Shown one piece after another: positions 1-11,182 of a stretch of DNA of 64,000 bases. This DNA is from Patiria miniata. Lineage: Eukaryota; Echinodermata; Asteroidea; Valvatida; Asterinidae. The stretch's first letter is position 1; every line of letters begins with the position of its first letter. The notes below the pieces were generated by a model, which saw only the letters and a program-made list of their open reading frames with translations, was not told the DNA's origin and did no database searches. The DNA lies in NCBI RefSeq assembly GCF_015706575.1, contig NW_024037059.1, forward strand, positions 16,095,730 to 16,159,729, written 5' to 3'. A program made the position numbers and the translations under genes.

Positions 1-1881
1 AATTTATGAAGATGATATATATAGTTCGTGTAAACATCAATGCCATGACTTGTACTAGTACGACTAGAGCATTCTTCAATTCAGTATATTCTTTGCAAAA
101 CTGCGTGTTCATATAGATTTTTACAGAAATAAATGTGTTACCGTTTTTCAGAGTTTAAACTGAGGTCTATCAAAATTGTTCTTTCCAAAAGGAATTCCAT
201 TTTCATTTCAGTCTAAAACCGAAACCTGAGGTTTTTTTTAAATGCAGTTTATAAAGGAATGTATAAATGATTGAACACATTCTGTAAATACATGTACATT
301 CAAATTCTAAATTTCATTGATGAATGTAATGTTCTGTTATGGTATTTTGGGGAGTGTATAACGCCATTTGTCAGTCTCTGTATTTTTTCTCTGTTTTGTG
401 TCTGTTGTGTAGTTGGGCCTATGGTGTGTTATACACATACACGCAAAAGGCCTAATTACCAGTCGCCCGTAGCCAGGTTTTTGTTTGCCCGTTGCAAATT
501 AGACCTTTCGTCATGTTTAACCCAATTTTCTTTGATCAGCATCTCGATTTTGCTTGTAAAAATCTCCAATTTCTCCATCCTGTTGCAATCTGCCAATTTA
601 CCCCCTCCCCCCTCTCCGGGCTGCGCCACTGCTCGAATACACAGCAGATACAGAATAATTGACTGAAAACATGCTAAAATGCAAAGACGTGGCAGATGTT
701 GAGAGCTGATGAGGGTTGTTGGGTCAATTGCTTGTTTATGGTTTTCAAAATACTGTTTGATACGTAAACTTGTATTTGTTACATTTTATGCCATATCTTT
801 TAACCACGGATTGCAGAATTTTCTGTCATGTGAGTGTATTGTAGTACAAAAACAGCTGTTCATGTATAACACTATTTCCTTCTCAATTGTAGCAGACTTA
901 CACAACAACAAAAGTCTGCACCTGAATGATACGTTTCATTTTGTATACATGGAAACTGCATCATGTACATGTATTTTAAGCACAAACTTGTTTTTATGGG
1001 CATTGGATTTGCTCTGTAAATAAGATTATACTTCATGTCTCTTGTATTACTATTTCAAGTAAAATAGCAGTATTCCTCGAGCCTAATGATATTCAACATG
1101 CAGAGGATTAGTCGCAAGAGATATTGCCTGGATAGAGGCTGATTTTAAATTACATACTTATTCTTACTAGTAATAAAGAAAATGGGAAAGTTATGTGCAT
1201 ATAAATAAGAAAGAGGAAAAATGTATGGGAAACATTTATTTTTGACAAAATTAATTGACTTATTGGTGTGTGGCTTGAATTTTATATTCACATTTGTCAT
1301 TAAGTAGTGTGCACTTAGTGAATATCAGGTAATAAAACCCAATTAATCACGGAACAAATGTGTTTGCTTTTGTCTTTTGTAATTTTCTTCTCCATATGTA
1401 TTATATCCATGTTGTTTTGATGTACATTTACTGTACAATATTAGCTATTCACATATAGGTGCAATATAGCCACAGACAGGATCATGCTATCTGACAGTAA
1501 TTGCAATGCATGCTCGGAGCAATACACGCCGGATAAAAAAGCTTGGATAAAATTACTAAGGGCTGAACAATGGTCAAGGACTTGCTAATATGAACTGAGG
1601 TAGAGAGTCATACTGGGTTCAATGACCGCTTGCAATGAACCACTCATGGCAATGATCACCATGGAGATGTTACAAAAACATCTATATTTTTAGTGACATT
1701 TCAATTCAATAGACATTTATTTTGCACCCTCTAAAAAAACATATAATAATATGAAGTACAATACAGTAATATCAAAGTAATAGGAAAAAGTAGGTAATCA
1801 GCACTGAGTAACTAAATTCTTCGAAGCAAATTTATTAAATTATGGTTAATTATTGATAAATAAGGAAAATGAAAAGAAAGA

Positions 1882-1919
1882 GTAGTACATGTATAGGAGA
1901 GTAGTACATGTATAGGAGA
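1882..1919. repeat. Two tandem copies of a 19-bp unit
   Basis: The unit GTAGTACATGTATAGGAGA occurs twice with no mismatch. It contains the TACATGTA word that is common throughout the window. Confidence 0.9.
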
Positions 1920-2102
1920 GTGCAAGGCTGTTCACATAAGCCAAAGCTTGTAAGTGGTACAGCACTAACCTGGACAATTAAACAACATAAACACAAGAAC
2001 AAAACAGACAGACAGACAAACAAAAGACAAACAAAAGACAAACGAGTCCAACACAGAAACCTGAATACACTGATGGTTGTAAGGATTTAAAGTGGTTTAT
2101 TG

Positions 2103-2181
2103 CCCCCCCCCCAAAAAAAAAAATTAATTAATTAATTAATTAATTAATTAATTAATTAATTAATTAATTAATTAATTAATA
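2103..2181. repeat. Poly-C / poly-A tract followed by (TTAA)n microsatellite
   Basis: About ten C, then about eleven A, then about fifteen TTAA units. This is simple-sequence DNA and no element ends are seen. Confidence 0.95.
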
Positions 2182-2578
2182 AAATAAACAGTCTACAACC
2201 CCCCTTAACTGATGACTGTAGCTATTTTTAGTTTAAAACGAATGAAAATCAGTTAAATATAGCATAACGTTTCCTAAAAGAGAAAAAACTCTCCTTTTAA
2301 AAATTAGATTTAAAGTGTAAAAAAAAGTGACGATTTTATATAATTTCATATAAAAAGTACGAAATCAAAAGGTTGTAAAATATTTCGATATTAAAAAAAA
2401 CATGTTAAGTTGCTGTATTTTTGCATTTGAAGATACATGTATTTTTTTCACACGATCGAACAACTCCCCCCCCCCCAATAGTTTACGCCCCTCCCCTTTG
2501 TTTACGCTGTCGCTGGTCTCCGACATGAAACAGCCGTTGATCATCATCTGGACAATTACCCACAGTGCCTTGTCCGTT

Positions 2579-2608
2579 CTTCCGGCCTCTTTTTAATGCC
2601 AATGCACG
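2579..2608 (+). promoter_or_regulatory. Candidate RPL31 5'TOP start, ETS site and non-coding exon 1
   Basis: CTTCCGG (an ETS/GABP-type site) at 2579-2585 is followed at once by the pyrimidine run CCTCTTTTT, as in ribosomal protein promoters whose mRNAs start with a 5'TOP. A donor-like ACG|GTATGT follows at 2608/2609. The first coding exon of RPL31 begins exactly at its ATG after an acceptor at 4501-4502, so a separate non-coding first exon is required; this is the best candidate seen. Against it, the proposed short exon carries two ATGs. The pairing across about 1.9 kb is inference. Confidence 0.35.
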
Positions 2609-2957
2609 GTATGTTGAAGGCTTGAATTTAGGGTGTTTAAAAATCCCCAAACATCGACTTTATGTAGATTTCTTTGCCGTTGTGTATGATCTCATTCTGA
2701 ACTTAAAGATATTTATGTCATGATATGGTATCTTGTTAGTATTACAATACATTTTATAAAAGAAAAATTGGACTAAACTCAGTCAAGATCTTGTAAATTA
2801 TACGTGGAAATCGTATGTTAAAGTAGAGCACTACGAGTTTCCCCCGACCTTCCTCGCTCTCGCAGTACTGCAAAACTTCTTTGTGTACGAGCTTCTAAAT
2901 CATTGTAATGTATCTCATGTGTGAGAGATACGTATTATTTGCGATTTTTTATACCTA

Positions 2958-3650
2958 GGGAATTTTCTGGACTCTCCATAGACTTTGTACGCAACCGATG
3001 AAGTGGCGTCGGGTTGAATTTTGAAACATTCAGATTCTTCCTTGATTATTATGTTTTCATCCCAAAAAAATCAAGAATAATTAATAGGCGTATTCTTTTA
3101 TTATTTTAAGTTGACTCCAACATTCAATTGCAGAGTAGGTCTATTATATTTTTGGAAAGATTCCCATATCTGGCATGTCTGGCCATTGGCATTGTTGTCA
3201 CGTCACCCTGTCGTGCATCATGGTCATGCCTGTGCACGGAAAATCCTGTGCACAAACCGTATGAGACTGAAAATGGAAAAAATGTTGCAACCTGACGCCA
3301 CTTCAGCGGTTATGTACAAAGTCTATGGAGAGTCGAGACAATTTTCTAAGTTATTTACTAACAAAATTGGAAATGTTTCTCACTCTCAGTCCCAAATTCA
3401 TGTCTTATCATCATTTTTGCAATGACTGACCTTCATTGAGATGATATGAGAAAACAAGTGGTGTCAGGTTGCAACATGTTATCCCTGAAAATTTCCAAGT
3501 GTTTTCTAAGTAAGCCTATTTCAATATTGCCCCTGCTAAATTTGACATTTTAGGACATAGGCCCTATTAAAGTATTATCACTTTCTGATTGCTGATACTT
3601 GATAGGTCACTGAAGTGATGGCCGGACAGGTATGGGAATCTTTCCATGTT
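2958..3650. repeat. Complex of imperfect inverted repeats
   Basis: Arms of about 65 bp at 2960-3024 and 3281-3346 are imperfect reverse complements, sharing ACTCTCCATAGACTTTGTAC and its complement. A second pair is ATGTTGCAACCTGAC near 3282 and its complement at 3463-3478. A third is AAAGATTCCCATA near 3157 and its complement near 3635. No clean terminal repeat or target duplication was found. It may be a decayed foldback or nested MITE, probably within the RPL31 first intron. Confidence 0.55.
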
Positions 3651-4092
3651 TTCAATTTCTGATTTGTGGCTTTGAAGGATTTTTTTAAAGGGAAATAAAG
3701 TCTGAAATTGTAAAATGGTCTGATTCCTATCTCGTGAATACCACAACGACAATGTTGGCGCTGAACTAGACTAAGATTTCTCATGGACAAAATGTCCAAG
3801 TCAAGTCCCAAGAATAACAGTCGCTGTGCAGGTTCAGTTCAGTGCCTATCTGGCAAAAATAGTGTTTACCACAAGAAAGCCGGATCTGGCTAAAGATGCA
3901 CTGCCTTTTTATTTAGATTAGGCATGGAGGTAGAATTAGGCTAACTCTAGATTTTTGGAATTTTGTAAAGTGCGACTTTCTTTCTCATATTTGGGTATGT
4001 TTCAAAAGGGCTTATTCTCACTTTCGATCATGCTGATTTGTGTAATTCATGCTTGGGTCAGTTTGGGTAGGCCTGGTATTATTGTATTAAAT

Positions 4093-4332
4093 GTGATGCG
4101 ATCAAGCTAAATGAGTCGCTTGGCAACCCTAGTCAATTTTTATTTGTTTTACAGATTTTGAAAGAGCACAATCTCAGCATTACTGCTGTGAAAACCGCAC
4201 GGTGGTACCATCTTTAGTTCAAAAATTATGGAAGTCGGAACACCAAGAGATGTGATGAAGTGGCCCCTATTTTGGCCTGTATCTCCAAATGAAATTCTTA
4301 GACAAGCGACTCATTTAGCTTGATTGCATCAC
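4093..4332. mobile_element. 240-bp MITE-like element with 30-bp terminal inverted repeats
   Basis: The ends 4093-4122 and 4303-4332 are reverse complements with one mismatch in 30 (GTGATGCGATCAAGC at the left). A possible 4-bp duplication AAAT lies at 4089-4092 and 4333-4336. There is no coding capacity. The family is uncertain. It lies just upstream of the first RPL31 coding exon, so it is probably intronic. Confidence 0.75.
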
Positions 4333-4502
4333 AAATTTTATTTATTGTGTGGAGTGCTGTAGAATTTAGGGTTTGGGGCAGTAGGACGAATGTGTTAACC
4401 TGGCTCAGATGATGGGGGTAGTTGAATACTCGGATGGTCTGTTTATCAAAACAAAAGTCCAGAATGACATTAGATGTCCTTTTGTTTTATTTCTTTTGAC
4501 AG

Positions 4503-6404
4503 ATGGCCAAGAAAACTGACAAGAAGAAGGCTCGTTCAGCCTTGAACGAGGTGGTGACGAGAGAGTACACCATCCATCTGCACAAGCGCATCCATGGAAT
4601 GTAAGTCTTGCCTGGTGTACATGTCAATCATCAGATAACAAGTTATGTCATGGAACCAGTGGTTTTACCTTGCACCTGCAAAGTAATACCCAGACAGGGA
4701 CCTTGAGTGCAGAACAAATGCAAAACAAATTCAGGCCAACTTTACTGTTAAGCTGAAAAATTCTCCAAAATTTTCATGAGGCAAAGACAAGGTCCTCAAT
4801 ATGTCGGCCAAGTTGGAAGCATCAATTCAATTTTTAAAGGAGACTTTTCTTCAATATTTTGCACCTGAAAGTGATGGCAGTGATTTCAATTTGAAGCCTA
4901 AGACTTGACTGGTACATGTCCTGTTGGAAAAGACTGATCCCTTTAGTAATCAGGTGGCATGCTATGAAGAGATGTGTAGAAATAGAGACTAGTACCGGAT
5001 GTTTAATTTGACACTGTGGACTGATGCAGTACTAAAGGGGTGTTGGACTGGTTATTTCATGTACCAGTCTATTTTCTTGTTTTGCATGTTTTCAATACCT
5101 GAAGTTTTTGGACTCTCATACTCGGTATTGAGAGGCCCAAATTTTGGGACTTACAAATAACATGGCCTTATTTTTGAACGTATCCTCCTTGTACCAGCAC
5201 TATTTGGGGGATATTGACATAAATGCAAGGTTATTGACAACTTAAATGTTGCTAAGCTGTGAAATTTGAAATTTGCAATCTTTAGATTGGAGTAAAGTTA
5301 CTAAACTAAACTTGTTCAATAAACGCTACTGTTTGTTCCAAGAAAATGGCTTGATAGAGTACCTCAGTTGCTCAAACATATGGCATACTTTTGAAATGTA
5401 AATCATTATTGAACCTTGACGTATTGATTCAGAACTAATTGCTTCAAGCTGCAACTTGAGTACTTGACAGATATCCTTGTTGGACTTCCTTTGGTTATTG
5501 ATGCAGTTCTTTCAAGAGACGCGCCCCTCGGGCCATCAAGGAGATCCGTAAGTTTGCCGTGAAGATGATGGGAACTGAAGATGTGCGAGTAGACACAAGA
5601 CTCAACAAGCACATCTGGTCAAGAGGAGTCAGGTAGGTTGTAGTCAGATTTATAGATACTGGACTTGCATCAATCAGTAGATGGTGATATGTGACCACTC
5701 GTCTGACCTCTATGGCCAAAGTACACACCATTCATTTTACTCTGAATGTGTGAAAACCCATGTTGCCTTCAGGCATGTCAAGCGAGAAGCACCGCAGCAA
5801 TGCAATCCAATTTCTCTTTCTAATTGAGTGAGGGGGGGATCGTGCACTGAGTCGTCAGGTTTGTTTAATTCTTTCTTGCACTAAAACCTCAAAAGTGCAC
5901 AAAGCTTGGAATCCCGAAGAGAGAGAAGAGAGAAAAGAAAGAAGAAATGTATAGTTTCTAAAGTGGGAGGGCTTTTAGGACACACAATGCACTAATTTTG
6001 TGTAATGAACCATGGATAACCCTTGACCTTTAACAGGAGCGTACCATTCAGAGTGAGGGTACGTCTGGCCAGGAAAAGAAACGAAGATGAAGACTCTCCA
6101 CACAAACTCTACACACTTGTCACCCATGTTGATGTCCCCACATTCAAGGGTATGTACATGTACACTTCATGTAGAGCAAATATTTATTGAAAAAGGAATT
6201 TTCTTGTGCACTAATTTGTATGAAAAAAAATTGTCTTTTAAAAATAGATGTAACAAGAAAAGAAATAAACAATAAATTCAATTGAATTGTAGCAGCTGTC
6301 TTTAATTAATGTTTTTATCTTTCGTCATGTTCTGATCATCCTGTATTTTTCTTTTTCCTGTTTTCATAGGTCTACAGACTGTCAACGTTGACAGTGAAGA
6401 TTAG
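4503..6404 (+). CDS. RPL31: 60S ribosomal protein L31 (eL31), 4 coding exons
   Basis: Coding exons are 4503-4600, 5507-5632, 6037-6149 and 6370-6404, all with GT-AG borders and closing phases, giving 123 aa (the human protein is 125 aa). The protein is a structural component of the large ribosomal subunit near the exit tunnel. Diagnostic stretches seen are [75 protein letters not shown] and the C-terminal [10 protein letters not shown]. The start is the ATG directly after the acceptor at 4501-4502; the basic [17 protein letters not shown] beginning is normal. The acceptor before the ATG implies a non-coding first exon upstream. I looked for box C/D snoRNAs in the introns and saw none convincing. 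Confidence 0.97.
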
Positions 6405-6649
6405 GTCGTCAACATCAGGTCGCCAAGGAGTCGTCAGGATAAGGTCAAAGTTCAGGTCATCCATGTCGCCGTCATCAATAATTAAACCTACTATGCCACT
6501 CAAGGATTCCCAATCAAGTACACGTACATGTACATTGTACTGGGACAGCAAAGAATTCATCTTCAATGCTTGATGCGTTTTATTTAACGTAAAACTGAGG
6601 GAGTAACACATTGATAGTGTATCATTGTATCATTGAATTGGCTATCAAC

Positions 6650-6655
6650 AATAAA
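6650..6655 (+). terminator. RPL31 polyadenylation signal
   Basis: AATAAA about 250 bp past the RPL31 stop codon, followed within 30 bp by T/G-rich sequence. It suits the short 3' UTR usual for ribosomal protein mRNAs. Confidence 0.75.
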
Positions 6656-6953
6656 GAACATCACCTGTACAACAAGGTTATTGTAATACTGTCTCTTCTG
6701 AGTTTTATTTTTTGTTTTTGTTTAAAAATAATTTTATTTATTAATACATGTATGTGCAACAAGTTGAATATTCTTGGCATATGAATCAAGGTCATGCCCT
6801 AGCCTGTTCACCTCTACCACACCCTCTCGATCGACTACTGACTAACAAAAGACCACCTGTTAAGTTTTACAATGTAGTTGTAAATTCCCTAATCTATTCA
6901 GTGACTTTGCACACCAAAATAAATTGGGAGTACATGTACATGCAAGTGCATTA

Positions 6954-7317
6954 GGCCAAAAAAAAAAGTCTCCGGTTTCTGGTATGGAGCTTGCCCAAAA
7001 AGTGGTGCGGCGACGCGGCTTTTTTTTTTTTTTACCTGATTTTTTTGCTTCAAATGTGTGCTGATGACTGCAAATGGTGCCCGACTTAACTTAGTGCAAA
7101 TATATGGGAGTCCAGAGAGGCCACATAAAGCTTATTCTCGACCATAACCCAATCTAAAAACACGTTAAAATTGTGCAGCAGCAGGATTCCAGTCAAACCA
7201 GTGAGTTTGGCGGTTTTGAGACATCATCTTTCATTGAAAAAAAAAACTTTTTCATTTTGCCGACGCGCATGGCGACGCGCGCGCATACCAGAAACCGGAG
7301 ACTTTTTTTTTTTGGCC
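6954..7317. mobile_element. PIF/Harbinger-like MITE, 364 bp
   Basis: Terminal inverted repeats of about 33 bp read GGCC, a run of 10 or 11 A, then GTCTCCGGTTTCTGGTATG. They are flanked by TTA at 6951-6953 and 7318-7320, the 3-bp target duplication typical of Harbinger elements. The interior has GC-rich GCGACGCG words in both arms and no transposase. The near-identical ends and intact duplication suggest fairly recent insertion. Confidence 0.85.
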
Positions 7318-7320
7318 TTA

Positions 7321-8907
7321 GTCTGTGGTCATAAAAACTTGCAAAGCAGAAATTGAGGCTTTATGGGGAATTCCCCCCCCCCCCTACCATCCTTGAATGA
7401 AAGTTGAGCTTTATTTTATGATGAATTGACAAATTACGGAGGTTGATCAGTGAAGTTGGTTATAACGGTTATGCACAATTGGTCGAATGTTTGTTTAGAA
7501 TGAATTTCTGCGCTCGCGACGTGAAATCGACTTGCCCTGGGGGTTCATTTCATGTTGACTGACTGACATCGGAACAATTATCTCATCGCCCCCCCAATAA
7601 AATTTAACACAGGCGGGAGCCATCGGCAATGTTATAATGGAAGTAAATCGATAACTTGATCAGAACGTCAAATCATAATGATCAGTTACCACTGCCATTA
7701 TGATCAATTTGTGATTAATTGATATCAGCCAAGTCGAAGTCTAGATGTCAAGTGGTTGAACAGTGTGGTTGCTGTAGCGATAATAAAGATCATACAATAA
7801 TCGTTTGTAACACTATCCAAAACCATGTCTCCATGTTCACATTCTGGTAAGTTTCTTTGACAACCTTTGAAATAGGACTGAATTTGCGATTTTCACCTTT
7901 AGAAATAAACCAAAGCGGCTGAGTATAAATATTACACATGCATTTTTACCAGTTATGTGTGGCAACACATTTGTTTAGTTTTTACTGGCTGCGGATGATA
8001 ACTTTTGAAGCGGTAGTGAACACGCTGGTTGTTAAACCTATAGACCTGTTGGGCTTCAGGCTTTACATTCATTGAAATTCACTGCAGTTATTTTTCAGTT
8101 GCGTGTCATGTTAGATCTTAATGTAGGTGTGTGTCCCTAAACAGTTTTCTTTCATTAAATACAAATAGCTTGGAGCTTAACGTATTGTCAGTTTTAATTG
8201 CATACATTGTGATTGAGTATAGGCCTGTACAGTAACGGATTGGCTTCGTTGTAAAGGCAAGTCTGGTTTCTTGGTGACTGTTGGACTAAAGGGGCCATTG
8301 TTACACAGGAATACCGAGCATATCCAATGTCGAGAATTTGTTGTGTATTTCTCGAGCAGCTTCACAAAGTTTTGACATCGAATACTTATTTTGTGTACGA
8401 CTGGCGTCAAACGACTTGACTTTTGCTCTATTGTGAACATTTAGTCGGGAAATATACTGTTGATGAATGTAGGCTTATTGCCGTTGTAGAAATCAGTCCC
8501 TGCAGGTAGACTGATTTTTCTCTTAAAGAAACTACCATACAAAAACAGATTTCTTTAGACGATGCTAAACTTCTGGAGATATCACAGCTAGGTAGGCTCC
8601 TCGTATATAATCCATAATAGTGCATCATTTCGGTTATGAAGAAAACCATGAGTAGGCCTGTGCCTAAATCACGGTATAACTATTCAACTCAGTGCCTGCA
8701 ATTGCATTTCAGATGCTGATGGTTCGAATCCCGGCGTCACAAGATTAAGCTGTCTCATATTTTGTTTTTGTAAAGCTGCATGTCAGTGATGCTGTTTTCA
8801 CACCTTCAAAAATGTTCTTGCAAGTTACTCGAGCCCTATAGATCGGGAACTGATAGTCAACGATGGATTTATCCAAATCTTAGAGTGCACGAGACTTCAC
8901 TTCTCTG
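7321..8907. other. Intergenic spacer
   Basis: No gene recognised. It has a poly-C run near 7371-7384 and short stop-riddled frames only. A tRNA B-box-like word lies at 8712-8722 but without a tRNA or convincing SINE body. Confidence 0.5.
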
Positions 8908-9040
8908 GTGTCTGACATAATGAGCAAGAAAGATACTTCAGTCTACGGACATCATACTGACGGCGGAGGTGATTCTGGGCTGTATAAGGCACAGTTCTTA
9001 AGATGGTGGGAGGAAAAAGGCAGGGAGGAGAAACAAAAAG
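8908..9040 (+). CDS. Possible orphan 5' exon, 44 codons, gene unknown
   Basis: An open frame from ATG ends at a good donor, AAAAG|GTAAGA, and codes for MSDIMSKKDTSVYGHHTDGG followed by an acidic/basic stretch with LRWWEEKGREEKQK. It leaves phase 1. It does not join in frame to the first confident exon of the CNBD2-like gene at 12378. It may be an alternative first exon needing an unseen partner, an exon of another gene, or chance. No known domain. Confidence 0.3.
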
Positions 9041-10513
9041 GTAAGATCATAGAAGTTGGATACATTGGGCATTATGTTAACCCCCACCTTGTATGATTGA
9101 TGGTGGCAATATTGACCCCGTTCTTGTCAGAAACTGTTTAGCCTATGATGTATTAGCAATTTTGGCCTTGATGCAGCAGTCCCAGACGTCCATTAGATGA
9201 TGCGTCGTCACAGCAACTTCACTTCTATAGTTAACTGCTTTTTCTAGTGAAATTCCATTTCACATTTGCTTGGGATGGTGAGAGGAACGCAGGTGTTGGA
9301 AAATCAGGTCTGGTACGCGTATATACGCCGGGGTGTTAGCCTATGATTTGTTTTCAAGTATGATGCTGAGCTATGAGATTCGTTGACAAACGAATAAAAT
9401 ACGTGCGGCTCCCAATATGGCCCTCTATACTTACGAACTCTGGGTATGAGCTCAAGGCTCTGCTGATGTCCCACGAAGCCCTTTGAGAGGGGCTTGCTTG
9501 GCAGTGCAGCCCATACAATATTGAAGTCAAAGGTGAACCATGCATGTAGCTATGTGATTTATTTCAGCATGGAAAAATGGCAATAACTTCAAGATTACTA
9601 CAACATCTGATACTGAACTTCAAACCGTATTTGTATATGAGCTGCTATGGAAACTAGAACACCATGGCGAGTCCAAATTCAGTCTATGAGCTGGGATTTA
9701 TACTGGTTGTAGTGAGTAGTTATTGACAAGACGTCTTAGAATTGGCACTCGATGTGCAGTAACTGCCTGCCAGTTCTATCACACAATAATGACAACTCAA
9801 ATGTATACTGACAAGACGTGTTCTAGAAAAAAAATCGACTTTTGCAATATTAATGGACACTGCTATAAGGTAAGATACCGACTTCAGTTGCGTCACCCGC
9901 GTACTCTTCAATGAATTTCATGTTTTTCTCAAAATGTCAACTTGTAGAGTTGCTTATCTCTCGGAAAGTATATTAATTGTTAGAGTTTGTTTTATTTGCT
10001 TGAATGATTATAGGAATTTGTTTCATGAGCAGTCGCTGTGCAGTCGACTAGCTGATTCAGCCTTCATAAAAATTCTTGTGGACATTTGCTGCCACAACCG
10101 AATAAGAAATATTTCTGTTGAATGATCATGGGCTGAAACCAACCATAGAAGACTCAGTATAATGGAATATAATCACTTTTTAGCCTCGGGACCAAATCAA
10201 CCCTAACCTGGCAGAGTTTACAGTATTTCCCGTGCGGTCTTTGTCATAACATCTGCTTTTGTCAGGACCAATAGTTGACCTGCTAAAGTGTACCTTTGTC
10301 ACAGTTCATGCACATGGCAACGTGTATGAAGTCAGGTTGTTTGGCATTTCAGTTCTCATTCATTCAATTGTACATCGCTTATTCTGATCAGTTTAACATA
10401 TGAAACTCAAACGGTTTAGTTGCTACTGATGCTGACATGATCGTGAGTGCATGAGATTTGATTTCGTTTGATTCACGGATGAGTATTTGAGTGGAGACAC
10501 AGAACGGTTAACC

Positions 10514-10553
10514 ATGGGTGATGTTGATGGAGATAGTGTCTCCGAATCAGAAG
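10514..10553 (+). CDS. Possible alternative first coding exon
   Basis: The ATG has a strong context (ACCATGG) and gives MGDVDGDSVSESE before the donor AAG|GTAGGA, in phase 1. An acceptor-like CACAG at 10496-10500 would let it continue in frame from the phase-1 exon ending at 9040. The next recognisable exon (12378) cannot follow in frame, so its link to the CNBD2-like gene is unproven. Confidence 0.25.
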
Positions 10554-10844
10554 GTAGGAATTATGGATATATGTCGAAAATTGATAATGTATTAAACGGA
10601 TTTCACTTCAGGACATAACTTAGTATTCATGTAAATAATCTGTGGACAAGTTTCACATAGATATCTGTAAGGCAAGTAAAAACAAGAATCATTTACTTTG
10701 GGGTTGAACTTAACTTATGTTGTGTGTGTGTGTTGGTAGGATATTACTTTATTCGAATTCATTCACCAAACGTGAAGTTAATCAAGATAAGTATTTGTTA
10801 ACCACGAGATGTGTTGAACTTGAACCACTGGAATATCATTCAAC

Positions 10845-11174
10845 CAAGGGCGGATCCAGAACACAATTTGGGGGGAGGGCCTAAAAAAAATTTGGTCCCC
10901 CAAAAAGTGGGTCTTAAAAATTACGGCGTGGGGTTCGGGGCCCGCTCAAGGGCCCCGAAAAACTTTTGGATTCTAGATGCTCTGTGGTGCGATCTGAGGC
11001 AATTTCTGACCACTTTAACCAATTTTTTTTGAGGAAAAGATGGTGGTGTACTCATTGCCTGCCTTTATTGCGATATCACATTAAAAACAAATTAAAAATT
11101 GGTTTCGTTTTTTTTGGGGGGGGGGGGGGGGGCATGGCCCCCTTTGGCCCCCCCCCCCCCCGGATCCGCCCTTG
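10845..11174. mobile_element. hAT-type MITE, 330 bp
   Basis: The ends CAAGGGCGGATCC and its exact complement (13 bp) are flanked by a perfect 8-bp duplication, CATTCAAC, at 10837-10844 and 11175-11182. The 8-bp duplication and CA(A/G)GG ends fit the hAT superfamily. The interior is G- and C-homopolymer-rich and non-coding. The perfect duplication argues for recent insertion. Confidence 0.93.
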
Positions 11175-11182
11175 CATTCAAC

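Larger units (their letters stand above)
1..2570. other. Intergenic, no gene recognised
   Basis: AT-rich DNA with many stops in all frames. The longest open frames, such as 271-666 (+), show no domain and contain low-complexity pyrimidine tracts. An AATAAA-like word lies near 1331, so part of this could be the 3' UTR of a gene further left, but nothing proves it. Simple repeats are listed separately. Confidence 0.5.

Noticed and set aside
271-1023. Two open frames of about 100-130 codons on the + strand
   Set aside because: No domain, no splice context, cysteine/leucine-rich low-quality composition; best read as chance frames in AT-rich DNA.
4601-6036. Possible intronic snoRNAs in RPL31 (ribosomal protein introns often host them)
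   Set aside because: C- and D-box-like words occur but without a paired terminal stem and correct spacing.
8700-8745. GGTTCGAATCCCGGC, a tRNA B-box-like word
   Set aside because: The T-stem does not pair beyond two bases and no A-box, acceptor stem or SINE tail is seen, so neither a tRNA nor a SINE can be supported.
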